64,000 nucleotides of DNA from Cristatella mucedo (taxonomy: Eukaryota; Bryozoa; Phylactolaemata; Cristatellidae), in NCBI GenBank assembly GCA_009760855.2, contig WPIO01000012.1, forward strand, positions 6,941,501 through 7,005,500, written 5' to 3'. The position numbers and the translations under genes are program-made. Below the pieces are notes generated by a model, which was not told the DNA's origin, ran no database searches, and saw only the letters and a program-made list of their open reading frames with translations. Shown here piece after piece: positions 37,430 through 62,635 of the stretch; position 1 is the stretch's first letter, and each line of letters begins with the position of its first letter.

Positions 37430-38510
37430 CAGATAGACAACATTTTTATTTTTTCCAATTTTTAAGCATTTGTGGTAAAATTAACCTCGAAAACTTTTGT
37501 AAAATAATGTTTTTTTTGTGATATTTTTTATTCCTTTTGGATCTTTGAACATCGGCATTGTTTTCATAGATTTCTGGCTAAACGTTTTGAATGCTTAAAA
37601 TACTCCATATCAAGCCTTGACCGTTGCTAAAAAAAATTTGGCTTAGTGGCGACAATTTTTCCTCGAAGTCTTTGGTGCGCTTAGAAGATCGTAATTCTCA
37701 TAGTGTGTCAATTAAATATATAAATACTGTGGGGTTTTTCAGATCGTTTCCCGCTCAAAGTGAAATTATTTTTTAGCGTTCATCCTCATGGCGTGATGCC
37801 CCCCTCGCGCTCTCTGTGTTAAAACTAATGCTTTATTTGCATCCGCTGCTAAAGGCAACGCTTAAATATTCAGCCATGCACGGCTCATCGAGTATGGTAT
37901 CGTGGACAGATAGTGGGGGTACTGACGATCACCTTGGCCCACGCAAGTCATGCAGCCGATGCGGTCTCTGATCACAGGCAGCGGAAAGCGGAATATTTGC
38001 ACTCGGAGCCAAAATTTGTAGCTATAAAAAGTAGCCGAACCACGTGAGTTTTCCTAAAAATACAGCGCACTCTGAAAAAACAATACAAACTCATAAGATG
38101 CCTACTCTGATTATTGAGCCACGGGAACCAGCTAAATGCATTGTAATGAGATGCGTTTCCACATCGGCTTAGCTACTACAAAGTGCGTGCACAAAATCAG
38201 TTGCACGTGTGCAAGAGTTCACTCACGCGGGAAGCTGCTGCACTGCGAGTGAGAGGGCCAGGGCCGCTCTGTCCCGGCTGCGTACAGTGGGGTCTCGGAT
38301 TTCGAACCCAATCCATTACCGGGCTGGCCTTATAACCCGGGTCGTTCGTAATCCAAGTCGTGATTTCCCATAAAGAAATACGGGAAACCTTTTAATTCGC
38401 TACCGAGCTCGGTGAAAAGACACTTTGTACGCTATGAACAAGCCTGTGCCGCAGATATAAAAACAGACAAGAAAATGCCCTTTAGGCACACACAAAAGAC
38501 GAAAAACAAA
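37430..38510. other. Unassigned sequence
   Basis: AT-rich at the left, ordinary at the right. No gene seen. Confidence 0.4.
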
Positions 38511-38516
38511 GGAATA

Positions 38517-39880
38517 TGCTCGAGCTTTCGGCAGCTTTTGATACTCTTGATCACTAAGTCCTTGAGAGCCTCTCATCTCACCTGGGTATCACAGGCACTG
38601 CATTGCAATGGTTCGGGTCCGATCTCAATGGGAGACTCCAGAGTACTGATGTGAGTGGACAAAGATCATCCGAGGAACCTCTGAAATATAGAGTACCTCA
38701 GGGCTCTGTGCTTGGTCCCGTTCTTTTCACAGTTTATACGCTCCCTTTTGCCAATGCTATTGCCGGGCACAATCTAGGCTTTCAATTCTATGAGGACAAC
38801 GCTCAGTTGTACCTCTGTTTTGATTCCTCCTAGCCCTCCAGCATGTCGAATTCTCTCGAGCCCTTGCTGCATGTATTAATAACATCCGTACATGGACGGC
38901 AGAAAACTTCTTGAAATTGAATGATGATAAAACCAACTTACTAGTTATGGAAAAATCAAGTTTGATTCAAAAATTTGAAAGATTAACACTCACAAAAATC
39001 GGCTCTGCCAGCATATCTCCTGTTGAATCTGCACGAAATCTGGGTTTCACTTTCCACAGTGATCTTTCATTAGACGACCACATCACCTCCTCAATCGAGT
39101 CTGCCTACTTTCAACTATAGAACATGGCAAAAATTTGGGCTTGGTTAGACTGGGATACCGTACCTAACTTGATCCATGCATTTGTGAAATCCTGTCTTGA
39201 CTTCTGTAACTCACTGCTTTTTGGTCAACCGGCCTGTGCAATCTGGCACTTACAGCTTATGCAAAACTCTGCAACTAAGCTTGTCTGTCGTGAGCGGCAC
39301 AGTTGCCACATCATATCACTTCTCGCCGACCTGCACTGGCTACCAGTCAAGAAACGGATCGACTTCAATGTTTTGTCGCTCACGTTTAGGTCCCATCAGT
39401 CTTTGGCTCCAGCCTTCCTATCAGATTTACTCTCCGGCCAGGCTAAGCATCGTACCACCCGCTTTTCGGTATCTATTTGTTCACCGATACCTCGTACGAG
39501 CCTCAAATCGTTTGGCGACCGTGCCTTTAGTTCGTATGCTCCCAAATCTGAAACTCACTCCCGACTTGCGTTACGACATCTCCAGACTTGAGCACACTAA
39601 AAATAACTAAAAACGCATCTATTTATCGCGGGATTTGGTGGGTCCCTGCGATTCGACTTTTATGAGCTTATTCGTGCTGACACTGTGCATGTTGCCACTA
39701 ACCATACTTGCATGCTTACCTTGTGCATGTCACCCTTATCCATGCTGTTCTTGTTGTTTATCGAGCATGCTAATAATAACCATTCGATCGTGCTTCCTTT
39801 GCAGCAAATGTAAAGTGCCTAGGAAGAGATTGAGATCTCTGAGGGCGGTATTTCAAATGTATTATTTTGATTATTAATAT
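38517..39880 (+). mobile_element. LINE-A copy, longest in window (from RT palm A to 3' end)
   Basis: Starts at the reverse-transcriptase palm (LSAAFDTLDH-like, then a stop) and runs through VPQGSVLGPVLF (38690-38730) to FYEDNAQLYLCF (YADD box mutated to YEDN). It continues with LNDDKTNLL, GSASISPVESARNLGF, DFCNSLLFGQP, PLLADLHWLPVKKRIDF-like sequence, a 3' UTR and a short ATT tail. Stops and frameshifts split it into frames 38603-38833, 38911-39120 and 39124-39591. Non-functional. Confidence 0.88.
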
Positions 39881-40202
39881 ACGATGTACTACTTGTACAG
39901 GCTTTTTTCTTAGTTAAATATTAACAATCATCAATTTTTGCTCTTCTGTCTGCGATATTTTACGTGCAACTGAACATTTACATAAGAACGCTGTTTCAGT
40001 CGGTCTACGGAAACGGGGCCAGCTTACGTGACCTTGCTGGCCAGTGGTCGAACCTCAGAGAAAAATTCTTCCTATGAATTCAGATGAGTTTTCTTTCTTC
40101 GAGGTTGTCAAGTTGGGAATGTGTGAGTGTTTTTCACATATTTAGGATGTCTTGTAATGGCGGCATGCTGAACCAGCCATCTTAAGATTGCTAATCATTA
40201 TT

Positions 40203-41475
40203 AGGCGTGGTTTAAATCGTACTTGTCTGATCGTGTTCAATCCGTGTCGTGTGGGGGTCAGGTCTCACACACGAGACAGGTCACATGTGGAGTCCCTAAA
40301 GCGTCTGTACTCGGTACCTTGCTGTTCTCCATTTATACTCAACCTCTGGGAAAAGTGATTAAGGCCCATTCAATGGAATATCACTTTTATGCTGATACTA
40401 AGTTGTATTTAATAATAATAATAATAATAATAATGCACTTGATAAAGCGCCCTCATTTAAACCGTCGGAATCTGCTGCAGCAGCTGAGAAACTGAATGCT
40501 TGCCTTGCCGACATTCGATCCTGGATGTCGGAAAACTTCTTGAAACTAAATGACGAGAAAACCAAACTGCTACTCATAGGACATCATAAGTGTGTGGTTG
40601 GATTAAAAGGCTTTGCTCTTCTAATAGGTGATGCTATTGCGCGACCATCACCACGTGCTCGAAATGTAGGTGTCGTTTTCTAAAGCTGCCTTAATTTTAA
40701 ATGCTTCATTCAGAAGACTTCTTCTACAGCTAGCCATCCCGTCCGATCACTATCAAAGATTTGGAGCTGTCTTGCACAGTAACTTGTAAAAAACTTAACT
40801 AGCTCCTTAGTTCTGTCTCGGCTTGATTTTTGTAATTCCCTTTTGCCTGGGCTACCAAAGAAAGCAACTAGGCCACTGCAGCTGACTATGAATATGGCTG
40901 CAAGGCTAGTCTTCAAGTCCCAGAGGTTTGAGCACGTGTCTCCTCTGCTAAAAGAGCTAGGATGGCTGCCGGTTGAGCAACGGATACAGAGCAAAGTTCT
41001 TACGTTGACCCACAAGGCCCGCCACGGCTTGGCTCCTTCTTACCGAGCTGAGCTGCTGCATTAGTTTCAGCCTCTTCGCGCCCTCAGGTCCTGTATGGAC
41101 AATAAATGAGCTGTTCCATTCCTCCGCTTAAAGATCGTTGGCGACAGAAGCTTTAGCTCTGCAGGTCCTAGACTGTGGAACTCGCTTCCACAATTCTTAC
41201 GCAACGACAACTCCTCTCCTGCTGCCGACTATGGCTCATCCTTTTCAGCGGTCCTGAGCTGCTACGTCCATGCTACTCATTACCTCAACTGCTCTCCTGA
41301 CTCTGCTATGCTTCCCACTTTCTCTTTGTTGCGTGAAACGAATTCTGTTGGCTACCGAATGCGTACCGAAAGCCGCTTAGGCTGCGAGTGGGCTATACAA
41401 AACTCTCCTGCGTAACACCCACATAGTCTTTATGACTTTGTGGAGTTACAGAAGGAGATACTTTACATTATTCAT
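40203..41475 (+). mobile_element. LINE-B copy, 3' 1.27 kb
   Basis: Plus strand: [46 protein letters not shown] (interrupted by a tiny LINE-A insert), [38 protein letters not shown] and LLKELGWLPVEQRIQSKVL, then the RLWNSLPQFLRND region. It ends ACTTTGTGGAGTTACAG and a short pentamer tail. Stops present; non-functional. Confidence 0.88.
40411..40454 (-). mobile_element. 44-bp LINE-A 3' end insertion
   Basis: An AAT microsatellite followed by GCACTTGATAAAGCGCCCTC: just the tail and about 20 bases of the LINE-A terminus, minus orientation, lying inside LINE-B coding sequence between TTGTATTT and ATTTAAACCG. Comparison with 46160-46180 shows that uninterrupted LINE-B has only 2-3 bases here. Confidence 0.82.
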
Positions 41476-41479
41476 GGTT

Positions 41480-42575
41480 CCTAAATTGTAGTATTTAGGA
41501 ACCCAGTTAAGTGACAATCTACTGCCGAGGCCACATAAAAGCCTACGACATGCATTCGGTGGTCAATTATGCTTCCGGAGTTGGCTTAGGCATTTGAGCT
41601 GATATGACCTCTGCGCCAAGGAGCCGTTGGTGTATGTCATGGCCGCTGCTGAACTGCTTTAACTCTCTATCGCTGTCAAATAGACCTTTTCTAAGCGATG
41701 GATACGGATATTTTATGTTGAGGTGTAACCGCTCTTCGTCTCTGCCGTGTTCCGCAACCGTCAGCATACAAGCGTGCATTCATGCTTCACCTACAAGTCT
41801 CCAGCCACCGTGATACTAGTTTCAGGCATAGCCAGTATTCATCGCAGGTTGGCTAAGGCTAGCACCGGTACGAGCGCTGTGTTTACGGCCTCAATCTGCC
41901 CGGACGTGGAAGCCGCGCACTACGCGTGTAACATTTTTGGCATTAGAAGAGTTGGGGGGGTAATTGCCGAGGACAATTGGCAGTCGTCTTGTGCTTTACT
42001 CAGTGTTCGCGACTCTGTTATTTGTGCAGAGCCTGAAAGATGTAGCTCCTTGGTCGTACGCGTGAGTTACTTACAGAATGCGATATAAATCTTTTTGAAC
42101 GCCCAAGCAGCTGCCTGATATGCCAAACTTCGGATTCATGAAAATCCACAGCTGAGTTTTAGTGAAATTTATGTTTGCCTTACTATATTAAGTAAATTGA
42201 GGAAGAGAATTATTCTTTCCTCACGCTAACTATGAGTAAATGATCGGGCCACGGAAGTTTCGAGATAGTATTGGCGGCCGATCAGCATAAAGCAGCATTT
42301 AGACTTACTAGTCTGGAGCCTATGACGCCCTAGAAACATAGGTACGTCGACGCCTGAAGCAATAGTCGCAAATATTTACCGCAAATGTCGCGGTTAAACA
42401 GCAGTCAGCTGAGAGCGATGCCTAGAGCGCTGCAAGGCAGGAAATTGGGTGCGCTAATGAGGCCAGCAGCAGGCTTGAACGTGTAGGGGCTCATGCGCGC
42501 GACGAAGACGGTCGATGCCCCCACAGGCGAGTAGCAGTAGTGACGACGACGACCGCTGTATTGTAGTATATCTAT
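41480..42575. other. Unassigned sequence
   Basis: Open frames (for example 41747-42088 plus) lack recognisable domains. No repeat seen. Confidence 0.4.
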
Positions 42576-42578
42576 ATT

Positions 42579-42586
42579 ATCTATAT

Positions 42587-42665
<79 letters not shown>
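42579..42665. repeat. (TA)n tract
   Basis: TA dinucleotides with a few AGATAT interruptions; short ATTAGTATT echoes on both sides. Confidence 0.93.
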
Positions 42666-42669
<4 letters not shown>

Positions 42670-43804
42670 TATATTAGATCGCTGTATTAGTATTATCGCT
42701 GTATTGTAGTATACGCAGGCAACACAATGGAGCGAGCGTACGTACGGATATGCAGCAGTAGCCGTCGTAGCAAGAAGCTTCTAAGCTCGAGGAGAGAAGA
42801 GAAGAAGAGCAAGGGGGAGAGAGATGGATAGCGTCCATCTCTGGCCGGTAGACGAGCAAAAAGTAGGTCGCTGCACGGCTAGCAAGGTCACACGACTAAG
42901 CGCTGACCCAAGGTCACACGTCTATGCGCCGACTCTCGGCAATTAAGTCGAGCTTCGTTAGCCGATACTGCCCGACTGCAGCTCCTAACGAGCTGGTACG
43001 AAGCGCACCAGTTGGTCGGGCGGAGTGGTGTGAGTCCGGCTGGGGTGGAACAACATTGCGGCACAACATTTCGGCGCGGCCACGCCCACAAAAAAGTACT
43101 TTTAATCAGGAAGATTTCAATAGAGGTAAGGGTGACTAATATAGCACAGATGCTGGCAGTGCCATTACGTGAGGCTTGCAACCACTGTGTCTCCAGGAGG
43201 TACTGAATATGCCATAAGGCGGAACGTCACAAAAACGGGTCAACGACTGGATTTATTTACACAGTTTACCTATCAAAAGACAAACAAGTTAGGAGTGCAA
43301 TCCAAAGTTTTGACGGTTGACCTCGTGACGCTCGAATTTCGAATGAATACTGCGGTACACTGTCGTTAAAATGAGCTTACTAAATGCCATGCCATTGCGA
43401 GCATGCGTTCTCATGCACATTTGTTACAAAGACACTGGCCATTTCAGTAATCCACCGATATCGACTTTAATCCAATGCAAATCCACCCAAAATCGACAGC
43501 GAAAAGCTAAAAATTGAATTGCTTATAGTACTAAGCTATCATTCAAGAGGACCAACAAAGTTTTGCACCATTTTACGCCCGCGTTCTGATGCAATCCACA
43601 GCAAAGGAAGGCAGCAACCCGCACCGATCCCGTAATCTAGCGCCCGGTTGGATAGGCGGTGCCCTTAGGTTTCTTTTTTTTTAGGGCGCTCCAATTCCTC
43701 CAGACTCGGAGCGAAGGCGGGTGGTTCGCACACCGTGTTACGGGTAACCTAACAATCTCTTTCGTAGCCCGACAGTACTTACACTAATATAAATAAGGGC
43801 CGTC

Positions 43805-43951
<147 letters not shown>

Positions 43952-44589
43952 TGATATAACATTTGCTTCGGGACCGATTAGTCGGCTAGCTATTAGGTAT
44001 TCGGCCGTTTAGTCGAGGTCAGGCCGCGTACGAATAAAAGTCACCTGACATCTGTTCCTGCACCTGGAGTGAACTGAAGTAACTCTTTCATAAACTCTCA
44101 GTTTACAAAAATTGGCGAAGGATGCAAAAATTACATGCAGTAAACTGCTAACTTTTATATTATTTATTACGTTTACTGAATTGTAAGTTTTGCTCTCATT
44201 TCAGATGCTGAATGTTGTCGGTACACTTAGCTTGTATGCTGTTCAAATTCGGATGAATAGTTAATCGAATGTTCATATTCGGCTGAGTAGTTAAGATCAA
44301 CTATTTAATACAGCCCTAATATAAATATCCTGGCCGCACGAATGTTTTCTGGGACTTGGTAATAGAAACACACTTTCAGCTTTCCTTGTCTCCGTGCGAT
44401 GCGCCGGATGCAGAGAGAAAATGCAGGAGCTGCCGCGTTGATGTAGTATGTACCGGGCCTGAACCGCACGCTTGTACCTTTTTCTATCGATGTTATTTTC
44501 AGAGCGAGTCGTTGGATTCTGTTTAGTTTCGACAAGCGCTCTCGTAAGGGCGTCAGACGAAACTCGCGCTGCTGCTGCTGCTGCCAAAC

Positions 44590-44960
44590 TGTCGTACTGA
44601 CCATGGAGGCTCGGCCGACAGTAAGCCGCATGCAGGCGACGCTCGGAAGCTGCCTACTCTTAATTGCACCGTCGGATCCGCCGTCGACAGACGCGTAGCC
44701 CCCCCCCGCCCCCTGGGCGTCGGCTCGCGTGCACTTCCTTCGCGTCGATGCACCGCGACAGCTGGAGACCACATCAGCAAGAGTACCGACTGCGAGCGAC
44801 CGCTCAGGCTCAGTTACGTTGCGTGGCTGCGAGGCTAGCAGCTGGCGTCGCAATGGCCTCTTCCGTAGCTCGGCTGTAGCCCACGGTTGCCTCCGCCATG
44901 GAGAAGGCCCTAGTCTAGTATAACTTATTTGATTCGCTGAGGCCGAGCTCGGCGAAACCG
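44590..44960. other. GC-rich segment with CAG run, possible exon or promoter
   Basis: GC-rich DNA next to a short CTG/CAG run (44568-44584) inside an 858-base minus frame (44305-45162). The frame has no recognisable domain, and a second minus frame ends FYDKCFSFGYLQRERGF. Could be part of an unidentified gene; not enough to call one. Confidence 0.2.
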
Positions 44961-45163
44961 CGCTCACGCTGCAGGTAGCCGAACGAGAAACACTTGTCGT
45001 AGAACGGGTCGGATAGACCTGAACGCCAACCTTGGGCCGATCTGCCTTCCCACCACTGATGGTTTCGACAGTGGGCAGGCACGACGGCGTTTTTCTTAGT
45101 ATTTGCAGTGCACCTACGTATAAAGTAACTGACAGCATAATGGCTCGCTTTGCTAGGCACATA

Positions 45164-48100
45164 AATGTATCTCCGTCAGTAACTCCACAAAGTTATAAAG
45201 ACCATGTGGGTGTTACGCAGGAGAGTTTTGTATAGCCCACTCACAGCCTAAGCGGCTTTCGGTACGCATTCGGTAGCCAACAGACTTCGTCTCACGCAAC
45301 AAAGAAAAAGTGGGAAGCATAGCAGAGTTAGGAGAGCAGTTGAGGTAGTGAGTAGCATAGAAGTAGCAGTTCAGGACCGCTGAAAAAGATTTGCCATAGT
45401 CAGCAGTTAGAGAGTAGATGTCGTTGCGTAAGAATTGTGGAAGCGAGTTCCACAGTCTAGGACCTGCAGAGCTAAAGCTTCTGTCACCAACTGTCTTTAA
45501 GCGGAGGAATGGGACAGCTAATTTATTGCCCACACAGGACCTGAGGGCGCGAACAGGCTGAAACTGATGCAGCAGCTCAGCTAGGTATGAAGGAGCCAAG
45601 CCGTGGCGGGCCTTGTGGGCCGCGTAAGAACTTTGCTCTGTATCCTTTGCTCAACCGGCAACCATCCTAGCTCTTTCAGCAGAGGTGACACGTGCTCAAA
45701 CCGCTGGGACTTGAAGACCAGCCTTGCAGCCATATTCATAGTCCACTGTAGTGGCATAATAGCTTTTTTTGGTAGCCCAGCCAAAAGAGAATTACAATAT
45801 TCAAGACGAGACAGAACTAAAGAGCTAGTTAAATTTTTTACAAGCCACTGTGGGAGACAGCTTCTAATCTTGGATAGGAATAGGATGTGATGGCTAGCTG
45901 TATAGGCAGTCTTCTGAATGAAGCATTTAAAATTAAGGCATCTCTCGAAAACGACACCTAAATTTAAACACGTGGTGATGGTCGCACAACAGCATCACCT
46001 ATTATGAGAGCAAAGCCTTTTAATCCAGCCACACGCTTAGGGTGTCCTATGAGCAGCAGTTCGGTTTTGTCGTCATTTAATTTCAGGAAGTTTTCCGACA
46101 TCCAGGATCGAATATCGGCAAGGCAAGCATTCAGTTTCCCGGTTGCTGCAGCAGATTCCGACGGTTTAAATGACAAATACAACTGAGTATCGTCAGCATA
46201 GAAGTGATATCCTATTCCATGGGCCTTAATCACCTTTCCAAGAGGTTGTGTATAAATGGAGAACAGCAAGGAACCAAGTACAGATCCTTAAGGGACTCCA
46301 CAGGTGACCCTTCTCATGTCTGAGACCTGACCCCCACACGACACGGATTGAACACGATCAGACAAGTATGATTTAAACCACGCCAGTGCTTCGTCTGTTG
46401 TCCTTGTTAACACGGAGGAGAGCAGTTTCAGTGGAGTGCTGCCTCTTGAACCCTGATTGAAATGTTTCTGACATTCCAATATTTTCAATATGTTCAACTA
46501 GCTGCTTAGCAACAATTTTTTCAAGAATCTTTGATAAGAACGGAAGAAGGGAAACTGGACGATAGTTTGCTAGGACCTCTGTGTCTAATCCAGGCTTTTT
46601 AAGAATAGGTCTAACGATTGCCGATTTGAAGGACTTGGGGACGACCCCTTTTCCCAAAGAAGCATTAGAAATCTTGGTTATGGCGGGGCTAAGTTGGTCT
46701 GCAAGTGAAGACCACAGAGATGAAGGTATAGGGTCTTCAGGAGACGAGCTCTTTTTGCTAGACCTTATTAAAGCAGCCATATCACAGGCAGAAACATCGG
46801 AGAACCTTTTAAGAAAGGTCACAGGTTGAGGAACGGCGATTGCTTTGGTCGGAGGGGGCTTAATGGAGTCACGAATGTGCACAATTTTTTCAGTAAAGAA
46901 GGCTGAAAACCTTTCGGCTGAGCCCTTAATATCTGGGGAGTCAGACCTCACAGCATTGGCCAGTAAATGGTTTACGGTCTTATAAATCTGTTTAGTGTCC
47001 GACTGGCAGGAATTCAGTCTTCTAATGAAAAAAGAAGCCCTGGCTTTTTAAACTTTCGGGTGTAAACTCGAAGGAAGTCTTTAAAATTGACTAGGTCTGC
47101 CTCAGACCCCGATTTCTTGAAACGACGTTCCAGCCTGCGCTTAACACGGCGCGTCTTGGAGTTTTTTGTAAATTGAAAGGAATCTCGACGACTTTGAACA
47201 CGGATAGAGCGAACGGGAGCATGCTTGTCAAGAGCACTCCTGAGTGTCATGTTCATGGCATCAGTGAGGGTATCGAGGCTGCCGGGCGAGTCTGAATGCA
47301 GATCAAGAAGGCCTGCATCACAAACAGATTTCAAAAACTTGTCCATGTCAATGCTTTGTAAGTTACGTCGTTTGGCAAATTCGACATTGCCCTGTACGTA
47401 CGAGGTAGCAGGAACAGTAAACGAGACCGAACAATGATCTGAGAGGGTCAGTGGGCACACCACAAAGTCAGTGGGGAGGACATCCTTAGTGATCACGAGA
47501 TCTAGAATGTGGCCACCGACGTGGCTGCTATGATTAACGTGTTGGGCCAAACCAAAATTCTCCAGACAGTCAAGAAATGAGCGGACCTGGCTGTTGCTAG
47601 GGTTGTCAACGTGAATATTGAAGTCTCCTACAATCAGTAACGGCCTGTCACACACAAATATTTTAGCGAGGAACTCTGAAAACTCCTCTATAAACAAGTT
47701 TAGACAGCCAGAAGGAGGCCGGTATATCGCAACAGTGAGAGGCATTGTCTTTTATGAAGACCTGATAGCAACCGATTCAAACGATGACCCATGCGAGAAA
47801 CTGCACATTTTATAGCCAAACGATTCGCGAACAACAATTGCAACCCCGCCACCAACCTTGTCAGAACGCATGGACTGATAGAATGAGAACCCGGGTGGGG
47901 TGGTCTCGGAAATACAGCTGCTGGAACAAGGCGTCATCCAGGTTTCGGTAAGCAGAAATGCATCTAGCTTCTCCTGGACCACCTGATCGCGGATAAGTAA
48001 CCCCTTGATTTTTAGCGAGCGGACATTTAGTAGGCGGAATTTAAGAGGCTGTCCAACAACTGGGCGACGGCGATGAAGTGGCTTGTATTCCCTACTGTTT

Positions 48101-48440
48101 GCGTCAGGCCCGGCGAACGCTGGCTCTTCGAATTTGAATTGGACCTTGGTAACGGCCGTCGGACGACGTTTCACAACGTGCTGGGCTACGGCGGGTGGGC
48201 TACTACCGCAACAAGTACTATTTAGCGCTTTAAACTTACGAGTCGTAGGTTTGATAGCCGAGCTGTTGATAGGGCGAACGCAGGATGCAGGAAGGTTCTC
48301 ACAGACCGGCCGGAGAAGGCCCGCCGGTAGGTATCGACTAATGGCGACATCGCATCTTATGCTAAGCAGGTCCTGTTTTGTGTAGCATATCCGAGGACAG
48401 CTCATAAATAGTCACAGCGAAGGTAGCAGCGGAATACCCG
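45164..48440 (-). pseudogene. LINE-B (CR1-like) non-LTR retrotransposon, most complete copy, inactivated
   Basis: Minus strand, about 3.3 kb, read in this order. The apurinic-endonuclease domain (48405-47014, frameshift near 47750) has LLNVRSLKIKG, LTETWM (catalytic Glu), YRPPSG, GDFNIH, ILDLVIT and LSDHCS. A linker follows, then reverse transcriptase (46951-45213): [60 protein letters not shown] (intact YADD), [39 protein letters not shown] and RLWNSLPQFLRND. The stretch holding palm motif A (present as AFDTIDR in the copy near 1820) is deleted at about 46395. A TAA replaces the Gln of PQG (46288-46290). It ends in an ATTAC-type tail at 45164. Cannot be autonomous. The 5' UTR limit is uncertain and may extend to about 48540. 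Confidence 0.9.
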
Positions 48441-48544
48441 AAGGTATTACGGAGAAATCAAGTAAAGGTCCACACCACGCTAGGAGTCGCCCGAGACCGC
48501 TCTTTAGCGCGGGGAGGAAGTGTGCATTTAGAAACCTCATGATT

Positions 48545-50400
48545 GGCATTCGTGCTGCTACTGATGCAAAGTTGGAGAAGAATCTTCAATAACGGCTTTC
48601 TTTAGCTCAATGCCAGTAAACCGTTGGCAATTAAATGCTGATCCTTGCGAGTGGATGGCACTATATTATGTCCACATAATCTCTCTGAGCACACGAACGT
48701 GCACGCACACACGAAGTTTCACATTCGCACTCCTACTACGGCCCATGTTATGGCACATTTAGTGCTGATGCTGAGCACCTGCAAGTTCATACCAAGCAGA
48801 CTGCTGCTGCCTTAGGTAAGCGCCCTAGACAAAGCACGTCCACACCACTGGGCACTATAGTGGGGCCACTGTACTCGAATCATTGTAATACTTATCTGAC
48901 TATATTGCTTGGTGAATACAGAGAAGTTGTAGAAATCTGCGCCCTTCGGTAACTTTCTAGATTAGAATAGGCAAGTTTTTGCACTCCCAGCGATGCCTCT
49001 TCAACACGGCCTACTGCTCGCCTGATTGAATAATTTATAGTATATCTTTAAAAGATCATAATATTCACAGTTTAAGCTAACCCCAACAAATAATGTTTTC
49101 CACTCATAATTCAGATTCTATAATCAATATAAGTTACCAATCATGTGAAGCTCTGCGGACACTCTATTCTTACCAAAAAGCTCTTTGTTACAGGAAGAAG
49201 GTAAATAGGCTTTCATATTGTTCTATTACTCAATCTCCTAATCTATATTCATGATTATTTTTTCGGTTATTTTGAACACCCGTACGGTATATAGACTCAT
49301 ACTAGCATTACTCATAGTCATCATTTTGCACGGCGAGCGACAACATGCAGAGACTAGCCCACTTGCCATAGTCAGCTGTTTTTGGCAGCTGACACAGTCT
49401 CGGTTTTGATTTGTCCTAGCATTACTGTTAGGCAACCAAGCTGCAAAGCCAGAATACTTTTACTAGAATCCAACTATAAAAGAAAATGTTTTCTTTTGTT
49501 GGGTCGTCGAGAATATTGTAGGTTCTAAATACTTGGTGCTATACTGATTCATATGCATTCCATTCTTCAGGCTTTATGCCAACATTCGATAGGGACAGAA
49601 CAGAACAGAACAAAACAGCCAGCTGCCCTCAGCTATACTGCCTCACGTTTTTACACTATAGCCCGGCAACAGCTTGGATCAAATAGTCCTATGTATCTCG
49701 CTTTTTTTGGATCCAGAACAGGTGCCTCTATTGAATAGCTGTGTAACTCCTATGAATCTTAGTAACAGCAGCACCTAAGTGCCGGTAGGCCTTTGAGATC
49801 TTGAGATCCTTTGATCATTTCCTTTGAGATCTCAATCATCATACCAGCACAAGTTACAACACCACTCGCCCCTGACTACTTGCCATGCTTTTAAAAGCCA
49901 ACTGGCAAATGGTTCGGACAACAAAGCCTGCGATGGCAGCCCGGAAATGAAATAGGCAGCCATAACACTTCAGGGTCTCATAGCTGGTTGATTGCAATGA
50001 GCTAGCAGCTAAGCACAATATGGAAAAAGATGAAGGCGAATCAGATGCTTGGAACGTCCAGCCTTTAACACTCATCAACTGATGTACAACTACAAGAACA
50101 AATCAGCATTAATGAAACTCGTCCAGTCTCAAGCAGCAGCACAGGCAGCACTTTGCCATACAAGAGATTCGTCCAAATTGAGCAGACCCGGAGGTCACAG
50201 CCAAAGGCTAGCTACTACCACCGAAGCCACAAATAGTGAAGTCCAAACAAGACACGCAGGCAGCTTGCACACGTTGGACTGAGCGGAGCAGACAGCCACT
50301 GCTAGTGCTCCTGCATGGAAGGCCCACCTCCCTCGCGCTGGCAGGAGGCTGGCGACTCGGCAACCGAGTGGCCGGCTTCGCGACTGGCGATGGAGGGTGC
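48545..50400. other. Intergenic or AASS 3' flank
   Basis: AT-rich, no ORF with a domain. The part next to 50414 should include the AASS 3' UTR, but no convincing poly(A) signal was found. Confidence 0.4.
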
Positions 50401-50413
50401 CGGAGGGCACCAC

Positions 50414-61591
<11,178 letters not shown>

Positions 61592-62035
61592 CTGTGACAA
61601 GAATGAACACAAACACATGCACAGCAGGCATGGTGGCCAGGTATGCACGAGCACGAGGAAGGTGGAAAAACGACTAAGATGCTCCTCCCTTCAGCCAACT
61701 CACAGGTGGTAAACACATTGGAGTGGTAACATGCTTAGAATGCCTGCTGACGACTTGCAAGGCTGCTTACATTAGCTATTTATTGAAGGTAGCAAGTAGT
61801 CATCTTGACCGTGCTACTGATGATTAAATAATTCAGCCTTTCTGCAGCATGTAAAGTATGTCATGGAGGTAGTAAGTAACCATGACACAGTACGACAGGA
61901 TTGAGATCTCGTCTAAACGGCCTGTCACTTTCACATTTCCTCGAGGGTCTGTCCCTCTGGGGTGCGCTGGACAGTATACAGCAACTACGCTTACGCGTCA
62001 GAGTGTGGTTCGTTGATGACCAAATCTGGGCTACC

Positions 62036-62236
<201 letters not shown>

Positions 62237-62635
62237 AACCTGTCCTAAAGTGACGATAAATAGCTACATGCCAGATTTTCTCGTAAGACCGTGGAATTTA
62301 AATACATAACTAGTCAAAAAAGCAAGCACACTTCGGAGAATCGCAGAAAGGATTTGCATTGAATACGAATCAGGCATAGATTTGCAAGTCGGTTCGTATT
62401 CAGCACCTATATGTGTATGCTTCCTACTTATACATCCTCATTGCTGCTTGCGCATGCCGGCTTATGCTGTTTGTCAAAATATGCCTTCTAGAAGACTTTC
62501 GAGCCTCGTAGTGTCCAACTTTGCTCACTCCTTACATTAATAGAGGCATATTCTCTAGAAAACACTGACAGTGCCGGTCGTTTTCAGTTGTAAAATAAGC
62601 AGTAGATGCAGCAGTGTATCTTTTCTTTCAGGGTT

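Noticed and set aside
44305-45162. 285-residue minus-strand open frame
   Set aside because: GC-rich, low-complexity composition, no recognisable domain, no paralog or splice support; listed only as a possible segment.
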